The notes under the pieces: generated by a model
What the model was told of the DNA's origin: nothing
The model's database searches: none
The model's input: only the letters and a program-made list of their open reading frames with translations
Made by a program: the position numbers and the translations under genes
Part shown: positions 58,986 through 64,000 of the stretch, in pieces
Numbering within the stretch: position 1 is the stretch's first letter
Layout: each line of letters starts with the position of its first letter
Source: Megalobrama amblycephala
Lineage: Eukaryota > Chordata > Actinopteri > Cypriniformes > Xenocyprididae
DNA length: 64,000 nucleotides
Assembly: GCF_018812025.1 (NCBI RefSeq)
Contig: NC_063052.1
Location: 14,057,001-14,121,000 of the forward strand
Direction: 5' to 3'

Positions 58986-59014
58986 GACAGTCCTTTTCCT
59001 ACAAAGTATATCAG

Positions 59015-59016
<2 letters not shown>

Positions 59017-59077
<61 letters not shown>
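59017..59077. repeat. (AT)n microsatellite
   Basis: About 30 AT units. Confidence 0.95.
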
Positions 59078-59081
<4 letters not shown>

Positions 59082-59278
59082 CAGTCGTATATTTGTAGCA
59101 ATAGCCAACAATACATTGTATGGGTCAAAATGATAGATTTTTCTTTTATGCCAAAAATCATTAGGATATTAAGATCATGTTCCAAAAAGATATTTCCTAC
59201 CATAAATATATCAAAAAATTATTTTTTGTGAGTGGATATGCATTGCTAAGGACTTCATTTGGACAACTTTAAAGGTGG

Positions 59279-59286
<8 letters not shown>

Positions 59287-59315
<29 letters not shown>
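59287..59315. repeat. Poly-T tract
   Basis: About 28 consecutive T. Confidence 0.9.
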
Positions 59316-59317
<2 letters not shown>

Positions 59318-59401
59318 ACGTTCAGATTCCAAATTTTCCAAATTCCAAATATTGTCCTATCAAACCATACATCAATTGAATGCTTTTTTTATTCAACTTT
59401 C

Positions 59402-59403
<2 letters not shown>

Positions 59404-59444
<41 letters not shown>
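59404..59444. repeat. (AT)n microsatellite
   Basis: About 20 TA units, followed by CATAACAACATAACATAAC. Confidence 0.95.
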
Positions 59445-59448
<4 letters not shown>

Positions 59449-59744
59449 ACAACATAACATAACATTAAATTTTGTGACATAATACTAGAAAAAAAATGTT
59501 TTTGACAGGTTATGTTGAGGTTATTAAAATGCATAACTTTAAAGCAGAAATGTAAAGCTTGTAATGTTATAGAAGCACTTAAAAGTTGTGTCTGTTCAAA
59601 TTTGAGCTGTAAAATTCATTAATCATCAGTATTTCAGTGTAGGTGATCCGTTACTATGGCAATGAAGTTCTAAATCTACACAGATAAAGGTTAGCAAGCA
59701 TTTTTTTATTTTCATTTTTTTTTTTTTTTTCACACTGAAATCAT

Positions 59745-60722
59745 GTTAAAATCACTTTATGTGCTATACTATCGATATGCTCAATATTTTAACACATTTG
59801 AACTGGAGCTATTCACTTCCAAGTGTCTCACTTACCCAGATTATAGCAAAAATGAGGGGAAAAGTTTTTTTTTTTTTTTTAATCAGCAAACTTTCAAACT
59901 TTTGAAGAGTAGTGTATATCATGTTGTACTGTCAAAATACCACCTACAAAATCTAGACTGATGTGACTGCAATGGGAAACCATCTAGAAAAGGTGATCAG
60001 CACCATGGACAGCACCCAAACTCTCTCAGTACAAGTTGTTACTTTATCTGCTATACTATGGATATACTCAAAATTTTAACACTTACGAACTGGACCCATT
60101 CACTTCCAGGTGTCTCACTTACCCAGATTATTGCAAAAATGAGGGAAAAAGTGGAAATTATTTTTTTTTGTTAATCAACATTATGCCCCAAATGTTCTGG
60201 AATATTCCTTGAATAAAGAGAAATCAGGTGCAGCAGTGCTATATCAACAATGCCATATACATTTTTTTTTCTAAAGAAATTTTTTATTTTATTTTTATTC
60301 ATCAAGGATGCATTGAAATTGATCAAAAGTGCAGACATTAACAGTGTTACAAAAAAAAAAAAAAAAAATTGTTCTTTTAAACTTCTGTAAATTTCTTGAG
60401 CAGCAAATCAGCATATTCGAATGATTTCTGACGGATCATGTGACATTGAAGTATGGAGTAATGATGCTGAAAACTCAGCTTTGAACACAGAAATAAATTC
60501 AATTTCACAATATATTCAAATGGTAAACAGCTATATAAAATTGTAATAATATTTCACAATTTTTAGTGTTTTTTCTTTATATTTGATTAAATAAACACTG
60601 CCTTTGTGAGCATAATAGAGGCTTTTTTCAAAAAATATAAAAAACCCTTGTGACGGTAATGGGAAACCATCTAGAACTGGCGATCAGCACCACGGACAGC
60701 ACCCAAACACTCTCAGTACAAG
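59745..60722. repeat. Imperfect tandem duplication interrupted by repeat H
   Basis: Block X (59755-59875: CTATACTATCGATATGCTCA, TTCACTTCCAAGTGTCTCAC, TTACCCAGATTATAGCAAAA) recurs at 60048-60165. Block Y (59965-60030: GGGAAACCATCTAGAAAAGG, ACAGCACCCAAACTCTCTCA) recurs at 60659-60722. Offsets are about 293 and 694. The extra roughly 400 bp corresponds to the repeat H insertion at 60.23-60.62 kb in the second unit. Confidence 0.82.
60235..60622 (-). repeat. Dispersed repeat H copy
   Basis: CATCAAGGATGCATTGAAAT, TTGATCAAAAGTGCAG, TTGAGCAGCAAATCAGCATA and GGAGTAATGATGCTGAAAAC are the reverse arrangement of words in the 14.0-kb copy. Confidence 0.7.
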
Positions 60723-60724
60723 AA

Positions 60725-61680
60725 AGTCCTTGTTTCTTCAGGATGGCAGATAAAATGATTCCCATTCCCAGCTCGGCACCTCCGGGGGGTCACAGGCAGT
60801 GGACTGCAGAGATTAATGGCAGTGTCTTTGAGGAAATAAAATAGGGCTTGGCCAAAAATATATACATTTACAAAGAAAGAGAAAAGGAATTGGAGAAAGG
60901 GCACTTTATCATTGCCTCTTTACTCCGTGTCCCAGGTGAAGAAGCGCACAGCTACATGCCAGAGCTTGAAAGATGGTAATCAAACTATTTCTCCAAAGGA
61001 ACCCCCTTGTGGAGATTCAAATACCTGTTTATTGCCAGGTCCATTGCTTTTTTCCCCTGTTTTTGGCAGTGTGGCCTCCTCTTGATGGTTTTTGCTTTAA
61101 TCATCATAATGTTATTTGTTTCTTAGGATTCTTGTATGTGCTGAAGAGGATACAGATTCCCTGTGATTATGTCACGAGGTCCAGGGACCTGTATGATGTC
61201 AGAGGAAAATGGCAGCCAGCATGAGACTAAGGTACAAGAGAAAAACACAGGGACAGCCATGCTGTGCTGCTCAGATAGCAGGAGAGAATGGAAAGTCTCC
61301 CAACAGCCTCTGCCTGAAACACAGAGATAGTACTTGTTCTCCTGAGGAGGACATGGACTAAAAGCATGACTGACTCTCTCATTTTGTTGCATGTATAATA
61401 CATTCTCCATGTCATAAAACAAGAAGATATATTAAGGAGAAGGCGTGGGGAGGCACAGTCATAAAAAAGGTTTATGCACTGTGGGAAACTGTTGGAGGAA
61501 GTTGGAGGCTGGAACTCAGAGACAATGAAACTCAATGCAGGTTCTCAGAATATCTCTGAATTCATGTATGTATTGACATTTCTCTTCAAAAAAGCTGACA
61601 ACAACATAACCTGCTGTGCAGCTGTTATTTATAGAACTTACACTTGTTACACATCAATGCAAGGCTTCATATTACTTAAA
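60725..61680. other. Non-repetitive stretch, possible conserved non-coding DNA
   Basis: Balanced composition and no repeats. Frames on both strands lack family motifs. Adjacent to duplicated block Y. Confidence 0.3.
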
Positions 61681-61699
61681 GATTCACTCTGTTTCTGCT

Positions 61700-62330
61700 T
61701 GTATTATTATTATTATTAATAATAATAAAAGTGGTGATAGTATATTTAATATATAATTTAATTATATAATATGAATAAATATAATTATTTCAGAACTTGC
61801 ATGTTAAACATTACAACAAGGCTCTATACTTTTTAAGATTCACTCTGTTTCCACTTGTACAAAGCTAAAAAAAATATCTTAATGATTTATCATAACATTT
61901 TTTTCTTTGGTCATGCACTGTTGCCTTGGCAATAAACTGAAATAAGCTTAAGTTGAAGCACTAAAATTATTAACTGGAAATAAATAAAAAACAAATCTAA
62001 CTAAAGCTAAAACTGAAATAAAACTAAATTAAACCTAAATATAAATATTTTAAAGTAAATTAATAAAATAATAAAATCACATAACGAAATGGCAAAAAAA
62101 AAAAGCTGAACATGAAAACTAAAAATATAAAAAAAAGCTTATTCAAAATATTAATAAATTTATAAAACTAAAATAAAACTGATTTACATATATAATAAAT
62201 ATTTAATTAAACTATATGTTAAATATAGAGTTATATAAATTAATAAAATAAAATTATTGTACAGAAAAAAAGTGAACTACTACTTTAAAAAATAATAATT
62301 TGTGTTTCATGGAAGAATGAAAATCACTAA
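61700..62330. repeat. AT-rich tract including a reverse TTTTAGTTTTA repeat
   Basis: Starts with ATTATTATTATTAATAATAA. Then AATAAACTGAAATAAGCTTA, AAATTATTAACTGGAAATAA and AACTAAAGCTAAAACTGAA read as the reverse complement of the 4.5- and 48.2-kb repeats. Confidence 0.6.
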
Positions 62331-62599
62331 AGGTTTGAAATGGTGTGAGAGAGAATGAATAATGACAACATTAATTTAAAGGAAACTAAATGCAGTTATC
62401 TAGTCATACAGATCCTTACAGCAATCAACCAACTGCTGTGTGTCACCTGATATTATGAACGATACTGACGTGTCCTACATTCGTGTGCTTTCTAAACAAA
62501 CATGCCACAGAAAAATCCTGACGCCAGGGGACATGAAAGAGGAAAGGAGGGATTTTTGCACTCCTTCCTTTCTTTGAACTAGCTCCTCTGCCTTGTGCA

Positions 62600-62682
62600 G
62601 GAACGCCGGAGCTGCATGTCAGATCTGGTGGGGAAGCAGGCGGCGTCAGTCAGCGGCCAGTCAGATGGAACCGGAGAAGACG
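62600..62682 (+). CDS. Weak exon candidate, unknown gene
   Basis: A pyrimidine-rich stretch ending CTGCCTTGTGCAG (62586-62598) is followed by a GC-richer open frame reading ERRSCMSDLVGKQAASVSGQ and onward, and by a possible GTGTAAGC donor at 62683. The frame stays open for 80 codons in total, unusual for this AT-rich window. I do not recognise the protein. It could be an exon of a separate plus-strand gene, a first exon, or chance. No partner exon is visible. Confidence 0.22.
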
Positions 62683-62949
62683 GGTGTAAGCTGTCCCACG
62701 AGATCCCGCGCTTTGATAACCCAGCAGGAGAAGCGCTGCGTGTGTGTGCTGCGAATGCATCTCCTCTCTTTCACCGTGTGTGTGTGTTAAATGATCCATA
62801 CAAATGGTGTGATTGTGCACATGTGCTTTTGTGTTAGTGCTTAAGTGCACTAAGAGGATGTTTATTGGTTGTGTGTGTGTCTCTAACATAGCTTCGCTGA
62901 AAAAAAGGGTTTTCAAACTTTTTGATGCCAAGGACCCCAAAAATACACA

Positions 62950-63130
62950 TCCTTCAGAAATCATTCTAATTTTTTGGGGGGAAAAAATATGTTTTGATTA
63001 ATAGCAAGTTCAATAGAACATTTATTTGAAACAGAATATTTGTATTCACTGTCACTTTTGATCAATTTAATGCATTCTTGCTGAATAAACATATTCTAAA
63101 AAAAAAAAATGCTGACCCTAAACTTTTGAA
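62950..63130 (+). repeat. Dispersed repeat H fragment
   Basis: ATCCTTCAGAAATCATTCTA, GTCACTTTTGATCAATTTAA, TGCATTCTTGCTGAATAAA and CTGACCCTAAACTTTTGAAC are in family H order. Confidence 0.65.
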
Positions 63131-63139
63131 CATAGTGTA

Positions 63140-63480
63140 TGTGTGTGTAAAAAAACAGATTTGTTGCTTATTTATTGCTATTTATTGCTTATTTATACAC
63201 TATTGCTAAAAATAGCACTGTCAATTGAATAAAAGAATCACAATTAATCTCATGAATTCCCATCAGTCTTAGAATGCAGTAATATCATAAAATTTGGTAA
63301 ATGCATTTAAACTTTAATATTTAATGAATACTTTCATTTATCACATTAACTTTAACAGGCGTGAAATTACATGTTAGAAAGTCAAGCACCCTCGTGTGGC
63401 CCACTGAGGGTCCTGAACCAAAGTTTGAGTATATATATATTGTTAATTGATTTAACAAATATTTATAATTGATAATAGTG
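63140..63480. other. AT-rich non-coding stretch, nothing recognised
   Basis: Only short TTTATTGCT tandem words near 63170-63195. Confidence 0.45.
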
Positions 63481-63492
63481 ATTGTTTACACT

Positions 63493-63645
63493 TTATATCC
63501 ACTTTAGACATTCCACTAACTATAAGTCTCTTTGCATCATGCCAACTAACTCTAGTATAGTATTAGTAGACTGTAAAGTTAGGGTTAGCAGAATAAGTTG
63601 ACTTACTTGAAAAGTTAGTAGAATGTCTAAAGTGGACTATTGAAA
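63493..63645. mobile_element. Compact MITE G copy
   Basis: Left TCCACTTTAGACATTCCACT and right AGTAGAATGTCTAAAGTGGA are complementary ends around about 110 bp containing TCTAGTATAGTATTAGTAGA. It shows the uninterrupted form of the family expanded at 43.5-46.9 kb. Confidence 0.78.
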
Positions 63646-63654
63646 CAAGGGGTC

Positions 63655-64000
63655 CTATCATACACCCAGTGAAATGCAACGCCAGGTGTGACGCAAGTGA
63701 TTTTTGCTAGATTCAGTCCGATGTAGTTATCATTTTCACGTCCAGTGCCAAATAGTAAATGCATTTGTGCCCATCTGTTCGCCCATGGGTGTGCTGGTCT
63801 GAAAACGAAGTGTGTTCAGATGCATTGTTGGCATGTTGCAACTGAAAACGACTGCGCCATTGACCAGCTGAAACCTGCTCTAACGTCAATAGCGCAGTAT
63901 TTTTATTTTTTTGTTACTTTAAGGGCGTGTTAGTAATATGCACTTATAGGCAGTGCACAATGCGCATACACTCTACTTGATACACACACAGGGATGCATG
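63655..64000 (+). repeat. Dispersed repeat, cut by the window edge
   Basis: CATACACCCAGTGAAATGCA, GCCCATCTGTTCGCCCATGG, TTAAGGGCGTGTTAGTAATA and TACACACACAGGGATGCATG together resemble, from memory, a frequent zebrafish/carp dispersed repeat. No coding motif is seen in the visible part. Confidence 0.45.

Larger units (their letters stand above)
39393..64000 (-). other. Upstream intron of the CSMD-type gene (window right part)
   Basis: Sequence upstream of the exon's acceptor on the minus strand. It holds two large transposon nests, several tandem or dispersed repeats, and some non-repetitive blocks. One weak plus-strand exon candidate lies near 62.6 kb, so the intron assignment is less secure toward the right edge. 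Confidence 0.55.

Noticed and set aside
58850..59462. Open frames with IYIYIY runs
   Set aside because: Translations of (AT)n tracts. No coding support.
1..64000. tRNA, rRNA or tRNA-derived SINE genes
   Set aside because: No paired A-box and B-box promoter motifs or cloverleaf were found on visual scan. A covariance-model search would be decisive.

Overview
The window reads as vertebrate, and most likely cyprinid fish, intronic DNA. It is AT-rich, has no operon-like structure, and is full of short inverted-repeat DNA transposons of types common in zebrafish and carp relatives (my recollection of those families, not a search). I can defend one protein-coding exon of a host gene: a 195-bp exon on the minus strand at 39198-39392 encoding one complete Sushi/CCP module of a CSMD-type (CUB and Sushi multiple domains) protein, with consensus-like splice sites on both sides. 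CSMD genes have very large introns, so one exon in 64 kb is plausible. The rest of the window is best read as the two flanking introns. A weaker exon-like block lies on the plus strand at about 62600-62682.

Layout: 1-5.6 kb, AT-rich DNA with microsatellites, one foldback-family fragment, a LINE 3' tail and a small inverted-repeat element. 6-10.1 kb, two diverged copies of one long repeat, one carrying a hAT-like palindromic insertion, plus a local rearrangement that copied 290 bp from 8.1 kb into 6.3 kb. 11.7-13.5 kb, an antisense LINE reverse-transcriptase relic (YADD visible) split by a BED-finger hAT element with a perfect 8-bp target duplication. 18.2-19.8 kb, a long inverted-repeat element split at TTAA by a piggyBac-like element. 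20-21 kb, an imperfect tandem duplication with a strongly preserved block. 24.9-25.5 and 39.6-41.1 kb, two copies of one repeat, the second carrying another piggyBac-like insertion. 30.5-31.7 kb, a hAT derivative. 32.2-33.8 kb, a nearly complete Tc1 element whose transposase reading frame is broken twice. 34.8-35.6 kb, a foldback element. 37.5-37.8 kb, a hairpin-forming repeat. 43.5-46.9 kb and 50.05-54.7 kb, multi-level nests of transposons. 54.7-56.3 and 60.7-61.7 kb, non-repetitive stretches that could hold conserved non-coding sequence.

The recurrent theme is transposons inserted into transposons, with the uninterrupted target often still visible in a sister copy or in the opposite arm of the same element. 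Four inverted-repeat families here (labelled A, C, D/F and Y) share ends of the form AG(G/A)...CCT or similar next to TTAA, which suggests related TTAA-targeting machinery. I found no intact transposase gene, tRNA or rRNA gene, CRISPR array or virus.
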